From Candidatus Parcubacteria bacterium (lineage in GTDB: Bacteria > Patescibacteriota > Minisyncoccia > Phycocordibacterales > UBA2100), in NCBI GenBank assembly GCA_003599295.1, contig QZJK01000013.1, positions 1 to 49,284 on the forward strand: DNA of 49,284 bases, in the 5' to 3' direction. Position 1 is the stretch's first letter; every line of letters begins with the position of its first letter. A program made the position numbers and the translations under genes. The notes beneath the pieces are model-generated. The model was not told the origin of the DNA. It saw only the letters and a program-made list of their open reading frames with translations, and ran no database searches. Positions 7,629 through 14,748 of the stretch are shown here, piece after piece.

Positions 7629-8168
7629 ATGAAACCCGCAACTATAACTATAGGAGTACTTGTACTCCTTCTTGCCGCGATTGCAGTGTACTTACTGGCT
7701 GCGACTTCCCCGGTACCACTTCCTGGAGAAACAGCATGTACACTCGAAGCGAAGCTTTGTCCGGATGGTTCGTATGTCGGACGCACCAGTCCAAACTGTG
7801 AATTCGCCGCCTGCCCCGGTATGGCTACTACATCGTCGGGCGGAGGAATAGCGCCGTACAAATCCGGCATACGCGGTACCGTGATGCTTGGCCCGACGTG
7901 TCCGGTTGAACGTATTCCGCCGGATCCAGCGTGTGAGGACAGACCATACCAAACGCTCATCATTGTCTTTCGTGCGAGTGATCCGGTGCACGCGATAGCT
8001 TTCGCCAAGAGCGATGCCAAAGGAATGTTTGCAGTTTCCCTGCCACCGGGAGAGTATGTCGTGGGAGCCGGTGAGAGCAATCTGCCGCAATGCAGCCAAC
8101 TACAAACAACTGTCGAACCGGATGCCTATACCGACGTTCTCGTCTCGTGCGACACCGGCATCAGATAG
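7629..8168 (+). CDS. Secreted or membrane-anchored protein with a carboxypeptidase-regulatory-like domain
   Basis: 179 residues. An N-terminal hydrophobic helix (about 5-25) is a signal or anchor. A short Cys-rich motif (CTLEAKLCPDGSYVG, then CEFAACPG) follows, then a beta-rich domain from about residue 82: GIRGTVMLGPTCP, YQTLIIVFRA, a central strand pair and LPPGEYVVGAG. That layout resembles the carboxypeptidase regulatory-like fold used as a surface module. It starts 13 nt after the DUF6496 gene. The role is unknown; cell-surface exposure is inferred. Confidence 0.7.
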   Translation: MKPATITIGVLVLLLAAIAVYLLAATSPVPLPGETACTLEAKLCPDGSYVGRTSPNCEFAACPGMATTSSGGGIAPYKSGIRGTVMLGPTCPVERIPPDPACEDRPYQTLIIVFRASDPVHAIAFAKSDAKGMFAVSLPPGEYVVGAGESNLPQCSQLQTTVEPDAYTDVLVSCDTGIR

Positions 8169-8226
8169 TCGAGAATATCCTCGCGAGACTTGGTTCTTGA
8201 AAAGTCTTTAAAACTCGGACGGTGCC

Positions 8227-8255
8227 TTGCATCGAAACAGAGGGCATGCTACTAT
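8227..8255 (+). promoter_or_regulatory. Promoter of the cold-shock gene with a 114-nt leader
   Basis: TTGCAT (8227-8232), 17 nt, then TACTAT (8250-8255) with a TGC extension. Transcription should begin near 8262 and the ATG is at 8376, so the mRNA has a long leader, as known cspA-type mRNAs do. This is an exception to the leaderless trend here. Confidence 0.65.
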
Positions 8256-8375
8256 GGCGACATCAATTCAGGGTGATCCGGGTACGTAGGGATCGACCTC
8301 CAACTCCACTCACTGCTTTTGATCCGACCTAGAAAAAGCGGTCGCGTTTAATAACCAAATCCATTCCATAGAAAT

Positions 8376-8576
8376 ATGCAAACAGGAACAATCGCCCGTC
8401 TCACTGACAAAGGTTTCGGGTTCATCTCTCGCGAGGGACAGGAGAAAGACCTCTTTTTCCACTCTAACGAGCTCGTCAACGTAAAGTTCGACGAACTTCG
8501 CGAAGGAGACACGGTGACCTTTGAAGTCGCGGACAGTCCGAAAGGACCGAACGCGGTCAAGGTTAGCCGCGCCTAA
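8376..8576 (+). CDS. Cold-shock domain protein
   Basis: 66 residues, standard CSD length. It contains both RNA-binding motifs: KGFGFIS (RNP1) and DLFFHSNEL (RNP2), then the closing GDTVTFEVADSPKGPNAVKV. Cold-shock proteins bind single-stranded RNA or DNA and melt mRNA structure. The ATG at 8376 has no SD. The gene is a single unit, with a promoter at 8227 and a strong terminator 4 nt after its stop. Confidence 0.95.
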   Translation: MQTGTIARLTDKGFGFISREGQEKDLFFHSNELVNVKFDELREGDTVTFEVADSPKGPNAVKVSRA

Positions 8577-8580
8577 CGAA

Positions 8581-8603
8581 AGCGCCCCGAAAGGGGCGCT
8601 TTT
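8581..8603 (+). terminator. Rho-independent terminator after the cold-shock gene
   Basis: AGCGCCCC and GGGGCGCT form an 8-bp stem closed by a GAAA tetraloop and followed by TTTT. Textbook form. Confidence 0.88.
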
Positions 8604-8636
8604 CGTATTCGGTTTTGGGGTTGTATACTGTTCTCC

Positions 8637-9032
8637 ATGAGTAAAAGAGCCGTGCTATTCCTCGCGCTTCTCGCTCTCGTTTTTATCGTTTTCATGTTCG
8701 TGAGCCCGAAACTGCTTTCGGCTCCCAGTGAAGTCGCCACCGAACCACAAGATTTCGGCACGTATCCGTATGAATGCGACGAGCACGTGACCTTCACGAT
8801 GACTCCTGCGAATGACTTGAACACCATTCTTATTCAACCCACGATTCTGGGTGCCTATCCTCCTCGAAGCGTACTTCTGCGGAATGACACCGTTGCCGGC
8901 ACTCGCTACGAAGGGAACGGTGTCATATTTACCGCAAGGGGAGAAACAGTGACGCTCGGCGAAGGGGATTCTGCCATCAATTGCTCGCCAGTGCCGAACC
9001 CGGAAGAAGCGCCGTTCAATTTCGGGGATTAG
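8637..9032 (+). CDS. MliC-type membrane-bound lysozyme inhibitor
   Basis: 131 residues. An N-terminal signal or anchor helix (about 5-24) has no lipobox Cys. The mature part carries MliC family marks: YECDEHVTFTM near the start, the hallmark GTRYEGNGVIFTARGETVTL, and a late Cys (INCSPV) that would pair with the first. MliC proteins block C-type lysozymes by inserting a conserved loop in the active site. TATACT (8624-8629) ends 7 nt before the ATG, so the mRNA is predicted leaderless. The gene stands alone between a terminator and a long inverted repeat. Confidence 0.75.
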   Translation: MSKRAVLFLALLALVFIVFMFVSPKLLSAPSEVATEPQDFGTYPYECDEHVTFTMTPANDLNTILIQPTILGAYPPRSVLLRNDTVAGTRYEGNGVIFTARGETVTLGEGDSAINCSPVPNPEEAPFNFGD

Positions 9033-9193
9033 AGCTTGCTTGAAAACCTCCCCCTGCCTGCGCGGCAAACCTACGGGCTGCGGCGCCTCATCTCGGACTC
9101 AATGTAGCCATGGGTACACCTCGTCCTCCGACTCGCGCCTCGCCTACGCAGGTTTGCCGCTCGGCTTGGGAACCCGGGTTTTCAAACAAGCTC
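9032..9193. repeat. 162-nt nested inverted-repeat element after the MliC gene
   Basis: The outer arms 9032-9048 and 9177-9193 pair at 16 of 17 positions (GAGCTTGCTTGAAAACC on the left). A second perfect 11-bp pair is nested inside (GCGGCAAACCT at 9062-9072 with 9150-9160), and a third short pair lies at 9082-9086/9135-9139. It begins at the last base of the stop codon. A motif near its right side (CGCCTACGCAGGTTTGCC) resembles one in the element at 13825-13943. Confidence 0.65.
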
Positions 9194-9206
9194 CAAGGCG
9201 TTTTCA

Positions 9207-9234
9207 TTGACAAACATCCTCTTTCTGGTATTAT
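9207..9234 (+). promoter_or_regulatory. Consensus promoter giving a ~175-nt leader to the DEAD-box gene
   Basis: TTGACA (9207-9212), 16 nt, TATTAT (9229-9234): the best -35 in the window. Transcription near 9241 would give a leader to 9415 that holds several hairpins, notably a stem of 11 bp with one bulge (9352-9378, TTCT loop) and a 7-bp stem (9387-9403). A second, leaderless promoter (TATACA at 9403-9408) ends 7 nt before the ATG. The region 9194-9402 holds no other gene. Confidence 0.65.
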
Positions 9235-9415
9235 TACCCGCGTCAAACCCTCTCTATTGGTTTTTTCGTCTTGGGAGATTCCAAGACCGTCCCACAGCAA
9301 GCACGGGATGAAAGTCTCTCGAGATAGTTCGACATCATTTTAGTCCGCATCCCATCTCCGCCTTCTGGCGGATGATGGAGCGGAAAAGCCCGACATTCGG
9401 GCTATACAACACACC

Positions 9416-10666
9416 ATGAGCGCATACAGCAAGCATTCAAGTAGGCCCGCGCGAAGAGGCGGCCGGAACTTTTCACATTCTCGTGGGTACAGCGGCCGCG
9501 GGCGCTCGTTCGGGCACGCTACGCGCCGCCCGCAGGGCGGAAACCGCGGAGCGCATCGCGGTCAGCACATCGACGTGTCGCGCTTCATACATAAAGGCAC
9601 GCCAGTTGCGGAAGTAAAGCCGTTCACGCCGAAGAATCGCTTCAGCGATTTTCCCATCGACGAGGCGCTCAAGAAAAATATTACGAAGAAAGGATATGCG
9701 ACGCCGACCCCCATTCAGGACTCTTCGATACCGCACACGCTAGAGGGGAAGGATGTCGTCGGTATCGCGAATACCGGCACGGGGAAGACGGGCGCATTCC
9801 TCATCCCGCTCGTGCATAAGATACTCCAGGACCGCAAAGAACGAGTGCTCATCATGGTCCCGACCCGCGAACTCGCGCTTCAGATAGAAGAGGAATTTTG
9901 GGGCTTTGCCGACTCTCTCCGCATTGGCGCGGTCTCGTGTGTCGGCGGTGCGAACATCAACCGCCAAATATCGATACTCCGCCGCGACCCGCACATGGTC
10001 ATCGGTACGCCGGGACGCCTCAAGGACCTCATCGAGCGCCGCGTGCTTAACCTCTCAAGGTTTCGCACGGTCGTGCTCGACGAAGCCGACAGAATGCTCG
10101 ACATGGGATTCATCAACGATATGAAGACCATCCTCGCGCACATGCCGAAGGAGCGGCACACGCTCTTTTTCTCTGCGACGCTCTCGCGCGACATAGAAAC
10201 GCTCATCAAGGATTTTCTTATTGATCCGGTGCACATCTCGGTTAAAACCGGCGATACCGCATCCGGCGTTGATCAGGACATCATTCGCGTAGGGGCTGGA
10301 AAAACGAAGATAGACGTGTTGCACGAACTTTTGATACAGCCGGAATTCAGCAAAGTATTGGTGTTCGGCAGGACAAAGCACGGCGTCGAGAAACTCTCGA
10401 AAAACTTGGCGGAGCGCGGCTTCAAAGCGGAGTCTATTCACGGCAACAAGAACCAGAATCGCCGCGAGCGCGCGCTCGCGCTTTTCAAGGGCAACCGCGT
10501 GCAGGTCTTGGTCGCGACGGATGTCGCGGCGCGCGGCATTGATATCGACGACATCAGCCACGTCATCAATTTCGACATACCGACAACCTACGAGGATTAT
10601 GTGCATCGCATAGGCCGCACGGGCCGCGCAGGAAAGCGGGGCAAGGCGCTTACCTTCATCGAATAA
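9416..10666 (+). CDS. DEAD-box RNA helicase
   Basis: 416 residues. The first 50 are an Arg/Gly-rich tail typical of RNA binding. The helicase core is complete: Q motif PTPIQ (97-101), motif I ANTGTGKT (118-125), PTRELA, TPGR, DEAD (222-225), SAT (253-255) and motif VI HRIGRTGR (397-404). The protein ends about 12 residues after motif VI, without the C-terminal extension of many relatives. It remodels RNA such as rRNA or cold-stabilised mRNA. A long structured leader (from 9241) may make it cold-responsive, like known csdA/deaD mRNAs; that is an inference. Confidence 0.95.
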   Translation: MSAYSKHSSRPARRGGRNFSHSRGYSGRGRSFGHATRRPQGGNRGAHRGQHIDVSRFIHKGTPVAEVKPFTPKNRFSDFPIDEALKKNITKKGYATPTPIQDSSIPHTLEGKDVVGIANTGTGKTGAFLIPLVHKILQDRKERVLIMVPTRELALQIEEEFWGFADSLRIGAVSCVGGANINRQISILRRDPHMVIGTPGRLKDLIERRVLNLSRFRTVVLDEADRMLDMGFINDMKTILAHMPKERHTLFFSATLSRDIETLIKDFLIDPVHISVKTGDTASGVDQDIIRVGAGKTKIDVLHELLIQPEFSKVLVFGRTKHGVEKLSKNLAERGFKAESIHGNKNQNRRERALALFKGNRVQVLVATDVAARGIDIDDISHVINFDIPTTYEDYVHRIGRTGRAGKRGKALTFIE

Positions 10667-10679
10667 TCCGCTTTTTACT

Positions 10680-10823
10680 ATGTCGAAAAATTATCACAAG
10701 GACGGCAAATGGATAGAAAAACCGTACGAGACGGTAATCTTGATATGCATCTGCGGTGGGAAATATATAAAAACGCGTGTAGACCAGAAAAGGTGTCTGC
10801 GCTGTTTGGGGAAGGTGAAATAA
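10680..10823 (+). CDS. 47-residue zinc-ribbon-like protein
   Basis: A short frame begins MSKNYHKDGKWIEKPYE and has a CxC pair (CIC, residues 23-25) and a CxxC pair (CLRC, 39-42) separated by 13 residues, a plausible one-zinc ribbon. The termini are basic. It starts 13 nt after the helicase stop, so it is probably expressed with it and may bind RNA or nucleic acid. There is no SD. The family is not recognised; the Cys spacing and tight packing are the reasons to call it real. Confidence 0.55.
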   Translation: MSKNYHKDGKWIEKPYETVILICICGGKYIKTRVDQKRCLRCLGKVK

Positions 10824-10891
10824 CGAAAGGCGGAACGCGCTCGCGCCGCCGGCAATTTTTTCAAGGTATATAATTTTCGTATACTGCACGC

Positions 10892-11899
10892 ATGGCACTC
10901 CAAAGCACTCAAGGATTTTGGCCGGTTGCCGCCGCGATAGGCGGTAATTTCTTTGTTATGGTCATCAAATTCTTCGCAGCCGTTAGCTCGGGCTCGAGCT
11001 CGATGCTCTCCGAGGCGGTGCACAGTTTGGCCGACACGGTCAATCAAATACTGCTTCTTATCGGTCTCGGGCGCTCGATAAAGAAGGCCGATGAATCATT
11101 CGAATACGGATACGGCAACGAGCGCTTTTTCTGGGCGCTCATTTCCGCGTGCGGCGTATTATTCGTTGGAGCAGGCGTTACCTTATACAACGGCATTTCT
11201 GCGCTGACGAAGCCGCACGAAGTCGAGTTCTCCGCACTCGTATTCGGCGTGCTACTCGTCTCTTTTGTCATCGAGTCATACACATTTTTTGTCGCCGCTC
11301 GGGCTTTGAAAAAGGATTTTCCGAGAGCAAACTGGAGCGAACGGCTTTCACGCGCCGACCCCTCGACACTCTCGGTTTACCTTGAGGATGCGGTGGCGGT
11401 CCTCGGTATCGTTGTCGCGTCCGCCTCGATAACTCTGTCCTATTACACAGGCAATGCTATCTGGGACGCAGTCGGCTCCGTACTCATTGCAATTCTCCTC
11501 GGTGCAATCGCCATTACGCTCATAGTCAAAAATCGTTCGTATCTTATCGGACGTGCCATGCCGGAAGAACTGCAGGAAGAAGTCATCGAACTCCTACGGG
11601 TCGAGCCGGCTATCGAGAAAGTTATTGATTTTAAATCAGTGACGGTAGGATTCGGCGTGTACCGCATCAAATGCGAGGTTGAGTTCAACGGCTCCGCGCT
11701 CCTGCGCGAAGCGTATCGGGACAAGGCGTTGCGCGCGGAATACGAGGAGGTGCACGGGGATTTCGAGGCGTTCAAGCGCTTTTGCGCTGACTATGCGGAC
11801 CGCATCCCACGCCTCATCGGCAAGAAAATAGACGACATTGAAGCGCACATAAAGAAACTCCATGCCGGCATACGCCACATCGATATCGAAATCAACTAA
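10892..11899 (+). CDS. Cation diffusion facilitator transporter (ZnT9/SLC30A9-like)
   Basis: 335 residues. Six membrane segments are predicted in the first 210 residues. Metal-site residues are visible in helix 2 (EAVHSLAD: E41, H44, D48) and helix 5 (LEDAVAV: E165, D166), the arrangement of the ZNT9-like branch. A cytoplasmic domain of about 120 residues follows. CDF proteins export Zn2+ or similar divalent metals by proton exchange. TATACT (10880-10885) ends 6 nt before the ATG, predicting a leaderless mRNA. Its stop overlaps the mgtE stop on the other strand by 2 nt. Confidence 0.9.
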   Translation: MALQSTQGFWPVAAAIGGNFFVMVIKFFAAVSSGSSSMLSEAVHSLADTVNQILLLIGLGRSIKKADESFEYGYGNERFFWALISACGVLFVGAGVTLYNGISALTKPHEVEFSALVFGVLLVSFVIESYTFFVAARALKKDFPRANWSERLSRADPSTLSVYLEDAVAVLGIVVASASITLSYYTGNAIWDAVGSVLIAILLGAIAITLIVKNRSYLIGRAMPEELQEEVIELLRVEPAIEKVIDFKSVTVGFGVYRIKCEVEFNGSALLREAYRDKALRAEYEEVHGDFEAFKRFCADYADRIPRLIGKKIDDIEAHIKKLHAGIRHIDIEIN

Positions 11900-13242
11900 G
11901 CGAGGAGAATGCTTGCGATGGAAAGATAGATGAATACGCCGATAACATCGGAGACGGTCGCGATAAGAGGGGAGCTAGCAACAGCGGGGTCCAGTTTCAA
12001 TTTGTGAAGAAGGAAGGGGAGTGAAAGGCCGACGAGGCTTCCTATGACGACGACCAGTATCATGGTGAGCGTTACCACAACGGCGATTTCCGGCCCGGCG
12101 CGCCAAATCCCGAGGAACCACACGACGAAGCCCATCGTGACGCCGAGCGCGGCCGCGACGGCGAGTTCTTTCGCCGTCAATTGGAACCAGTCTTTCATTT
12201 TCACTTCTCCCGTCGCGAGCGAGCGCACGGCCAAGGTCGCCGCCTGCGAGCCTGCATTTCCTGCACCGGCTATCAAGAGGGGAAGGAAGGATACAAGAAC
12301 GAGCGCGTGCGAAATAGTTTCCTCAAAGTGCACGATGATGGCGCCGGCCATGAGATTCACGAAAATAAGAACTACGAGCCATCCGACGCGACTCGAATAG
12401 AGAAGTCTGACGCTTGCCTTATTGAGGTTCACCTCAAGCGATTCAACACCGGCGCTTCGGTAGATGTCCTCGGTGGTTTCTTCCTGCGCGACATCCATGA
12501 CATCGTCGAAGGTGACGATGCCGACGAGCACGTTTGCCGAATCGACGACAGGGAGCGCGGCGAGGTCGTATCTACTCATAAGCTCGACCGCTTTTTCCCG
12601 GTCGTCGTTCGCGTTTCCCTTGATGACCGAAGTGTTCATGATGGTCTCGATGACGGTATCCGGCTCGGCAAAAATGAGCTTTCGAAGCTTTAGGACGCCT
12701 ACAAGATGCCACTTGTCATCCGTCACATAGAGGACGCTCACGGTCTCGCTTTTCGGGTCTCGTTTCCGGATATGCGCGAGCGCTTCTCCCGCAGTCCATT
12801 CAGGCCGGAGTGCGACGTAGCCCGGCGTCATCAAGCGGCCGATGCTTTCTTCCGGATACCCGAGGATTACTTGTGTTTTCTCGCGGTCCTTCGGGTCAAG
12901 GAGGTTCAAGAGACGTTGCACGACGACGCCCGGCAGTTCTCCGAGGAGCTCTGCACGGTCATCCGGTTCAAGTTCGGCGAGAAGCCCACGCGTCTCTTCA
13001 TCCGATAATTCGTGAAGGAACGCTTGTGCATCATCATGGGTAAGTTCTGAAAAAGCGTCCGCGGAGATGTCGCGCGGGAGCGCTCGAAAAAGAAGCACGC
13101 GGTCGCGCTTTTCAAGGCGCATAAGAAGCTCCGCGATGTCAGCTGACTGCATTTTGCCGACCCTCGCGCGGATCTCATCCCATTTATGTTCCGCGATGAG
13201 CGTCGCGAAAGTATTTTTCCTGCGCTCTGCCCTTTCTACCAT
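11896..13242 (-). CDS. mgtE: Magnesium transporter MgtE
   Basis: 448 residues, normal length. In order: an N-terminal superhelical domain (about 1-130), two CBS domains (about 135-260) that sense Mg2+, a plug helix, and five membrane helices. The pore signature is present (AGAGNAGSQAATLAVRSLA). MgtE lets Mg2+ in when cytosolic Mg2+ is low. TACAAT (13255-13250) ends 7 nt before the ATG at 13242, predicting a leaderless mRNA. It converges with the CDF transporter gene, so two divalent-metal transporters sit tail to tail. Confidence 0.95.
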   Translation of the reverse strand: MVERAERRKNTFATLIAEHKWDEIRARVGKMQSADIAELLMRLEKRDRVLLFRALPRDISADAFSELTHDDAQAFLHELSDEETRGLLAELEPDDRAELLGELPGVVVQRLLNLLDPKDREKTQVILGYPEESIGRLMTPGYVALRPEWTAGEALAHIRKRDPKSETVSVLYVTDDKWHLVGVLKLRKLIFAEPDTVIETIMNTSVIKGNANDDREKAVELMSRYDLAALPVVDSANVLVGIVTFDDVMDVAQEETTEDIYRSAGVESLEVNLNKASVRLLYSSRVGWLVVLIFVNLMAGAIIVHFEETISHALVLVSFLPLLIAGAGNAGSQAATLAVRSLATGEVKMKDWFQLTAKELAVAAALGVTMGFVVWFLGIWRAGPEIAVVVTLTMILVVVIGSLVGLSLPFLLHKLKLDPAVASSPLIATVSDVIGVFIYLSIASILLA

Positions 13243-13373
13243 ACGCGAAATTGTAGCTCTCCAATAATGAAAATGCGCCTCATGCCTTTGAGAATGTGCA
13301 CAAAGCGCACACGTACCATACCACGCGGTGCGGTGATGCGGAAGAGGCGAGAGCGGGCTATAATCCCCTCACC

Positions 13374-13826
13374 ATGCGAACGGTCAATCTCTCGTGGCGG
13401 CAGGTGGAAGAGCTTTCGAGAAAGTTGGTGAAGAACGTGCGCGCGAGTGGTTTCAAGCCGCAGTATCTTGTCGGCATCACGGTGAGCGGCCTGTTTCCGG
13501 TCGCGCTCGTCGCGAAAGTGTTCGATACGAAGGATGTTGCGATCGTTTCAGCGCGTTCGTACAGCAAACGGCGGCAGGGAAAGCTTAAAGTGACGGCACT
13601 TCCAAAAGTGGACTTGCGCGGCAAGCGCGTGCTGTTGGTGGATGAAATAGCGGATCGAGGAACAACCCTCAAGCACATTTCGAAGATACTGAAGACACAC
13701 TACAAAGTGGGACAACTAAAGACCGCCGTGCTTGTCGTGAACAAGAAAAATTGCGAAACATGGCCGGATTATTACATGCTCACAGTGGACAAATGGGTCG
13801 TGTTCCCATGGGATAGTCGTTCGTAA
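13374..13826 (+). CDS. Phosphoribosyltransferase, xanthine-guanine type (Gpt/hypoxanthine-like)
   Basis: 150 residues of the type I PRTase fold. The PRPP-binding loop is clear at 85-98 (VLLVDEIADRGTTL), and an earlier GITVSGLFPVALVA loop binds pyrophosphate. The end (WVVFPWDS) matches the Gpt-like group. It probably salvages purine bases with PRPP. The start at 13374 is preferred over a longer frame because TATAAT (13359-13364) ends 9 nt upstream and the homologous region begins there. A 119-nt inverted repeat begins at its stop codon. Confidence 0.85.
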   Translation: MRTVNLSWRQVEELSRKLVKNVRASGFKPQYLVGITVSGLFPVALVAKVFDTKDVAIVSARSYSKRRQGKLKVTALPKVDLRGKRVLLVDEIADRGTTLKHISKILKTHYKVGQLKTAVLVVNKKNCETWPDYYMLTVDKWVVFPWDSRS

Positions 13827-13943
13827 TATTGTTCGCGTGGAACCCGGCCGCTCGTCCAGCGGCTCTCAGCCTTAGGTTCGCCGCGCGGCGGCCTTTGGCC
13901 GACCGTGCCCGCGCGCCTGCACAGGTTCCACACAAACAATATT
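13825..13943. repeat. 119-nt inverted-repeat element after the phosphoribosyltransferase gene
   Basis: The arms 13825-13844 and 13924-13943 pair as AATATTGTT/AACAATATT and TGGAACC/GGTTCCA with a short internal loop. Inside are two hairpins (GCCGCT...AGCGGC and CGGCC..GGCCG). The left arm overlaps the stop codon. The internal motif CGCCTGCACAGGTTCCAC resembles one in the 9032-9193 element. Confidence 0.65.
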
Positions 13944-13966
13944 CCTCGCTGAAGGTTGTTTACCAG

Positions 13967-13995
13967 TTGATTCTGTTCTTTCCGAGGAGTACAGT
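13967..13995 (+). promoter_or_regulatory. Promoter of the shikimate-kinase-like gene
   Basis: TTGATT (13967-13972), 17 nt, TACAGT (13990-13995). The -10 ends 9 nt before the ATG at 14005, so the transcript has almost no leader. Confidence 0.65.
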
Positions 13996-14004
13996 GTCGC
14001 GAAT

Positions 14005-14511
14005 ATGAACATCACGCTTATCGGGATGGCTGGGGCGGGGAAAAGCTACATCGGTCGGCGCTTAGCGGAACGGCTTGGACTCACCATGCTCGACGTGGAC
14101 CGGGACCTCTGGGAGATGAAATATGGCAAGCCAATCCAGGAAATATTGGACGAACTCGGCGAAGAAAAGTACGTTGCGGAAGAAGAGCGGCTCATCGTAG
14201 ATGCCACGAAAGACAAAGATGACCTGCTCATTTCGCCCCCGGGGAGCGTTGCATACCAGAAAGATGCGATGCGGCATCTTAAGGATATTTCGACTGTCGT
14301 CTATTTGCGCGTTCCGTTTTCGGTCATAAAAAAGCGCGTGGAAGCAAGTCCGCCTCGCGCTATCATTGGGCTCGGCACGAAAACCTTGCGCGAGCTGTAT
14401 GACGAACGCCACCCGCTCTATGAAAAGCACTCGCATTTCATTGTTGACACGCACGAGAGAGAGGCAGGAGAGGTGATGGCCGACATCGAGAATTATTTGA
14501 ACCGTTCGTAG
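14005..14511 (+). CDS. Shikimate-kinase-like P-loop kinase
   Basis: 168 residues. Walker A is GMAGAGKS (7-14), followed by a DVDRD motif that in AroK binds Mg/shikimate and a lid region around ASPPRAIIGL. A closing helix completes the fold. AroK phosphorylates shikimate, but no other shikimate-pathway gene is in the window and the region that holds the substrate-contact GG pair reads LISPPGSVA, so the substrate is uncertain. Alternatives are gluconate- or nucleoside-kinase-like activity. The -10 box ends 9 nt upstream of the start. Confidence 0.72.
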   Translation: MNITLIGMAGAGKSYIGRRLAERLGLTMLDVDRDLWEMKYGKPIQEILDELGEEKYVAEEERLIVDATKDKDDLLISPPGSVAYQKDAMRHLKDISTVVYLRVPFSVIKKRVEASPPRAIIGLGTKTLRELYDERHPLYEKHSHFIVDTHEREAGEVMADIENYLNRS

Positions 14512-14517
14512 ACATAG

Positions 14518-14545
14518 TTGACGCCGCAGCCTCGTTTGCTACAGT
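14518..14545 (+). promoter_or_regulatory. Strong orphan promoter with extended -10
   Basis: TTGACG (14518-14523), 16 nt, TACAGT (14540-14545) preceded by TGC. It drives a unit of about 120 nt that ends in the terminator at 14644-14669. Confidence 0.65.
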
Positions 14546-14551
14546 TGGACT

Positions 14552-14623
14552 ATGCACAGGCACTTTCAGCGCATGATGTTGACCTTGATGATTCTCCCGC
14601 GCGGAGGCGTTTTGCCTGCATAA
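14552..14623 (+). CDS. Leaderless 23-codon ORF, possible leader peptide
   Basis: The ATG lies 6 nt after the -10 box. The peptide begins MHRHFQRMMLTLM and continues ILPRGGVLPA, then TAA. It is Met/Leu-rich in the centre. It sits between a strong promoter and an intrinsic terminator, with the next gene starting 80-92 nt beyond the terminator, the classic layout of an attenuator leader. It could instead be a bare small RNA with a chance ORF. I do not recognise the peptide. Confidence 0.4.
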   Translation: MHRHFQRMMLTLMILPRGGVLPA

Positions 14624-14643
14624 CTTTTCCAAGGTATCCAGAC

Positions 14644-14669
14644 AAAAACCCTCCGCTCGGAGGGTTTTT
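14644..14669. terminator. Bidirectional intrinsic terminator of the orphan transcript
   Basis: CCCTCCG and CGGAGGG form the stem, flanked by AAAAA on the left and TTTTT on the right, so it can work on both strands. It lies 21 nt after the 23-codon ORF and 80 nt before the next gene. Confidence 0.85.
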
Positions 14670-14748
14670 GCTCTTTCGGTTCTTTGAAAGCGGTTGGGGA
14701 TATCAGGCTGGCAGGGGAACGTTCCTCGTTAGCCAGTGTTCCCAACGC

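Noticed and set aside
11896-11899. Overlapping convergent stop codons of the CDF and mgtE genes
   Set aside because: CTAA serves as TAA on one strand and TAG on the other; compact but ordinary.
14518-14748. N-terminal extension of the 14749 gene back to 14518
   Set aside because: It would cross a strong intrinsic terminator and an independent promoter.
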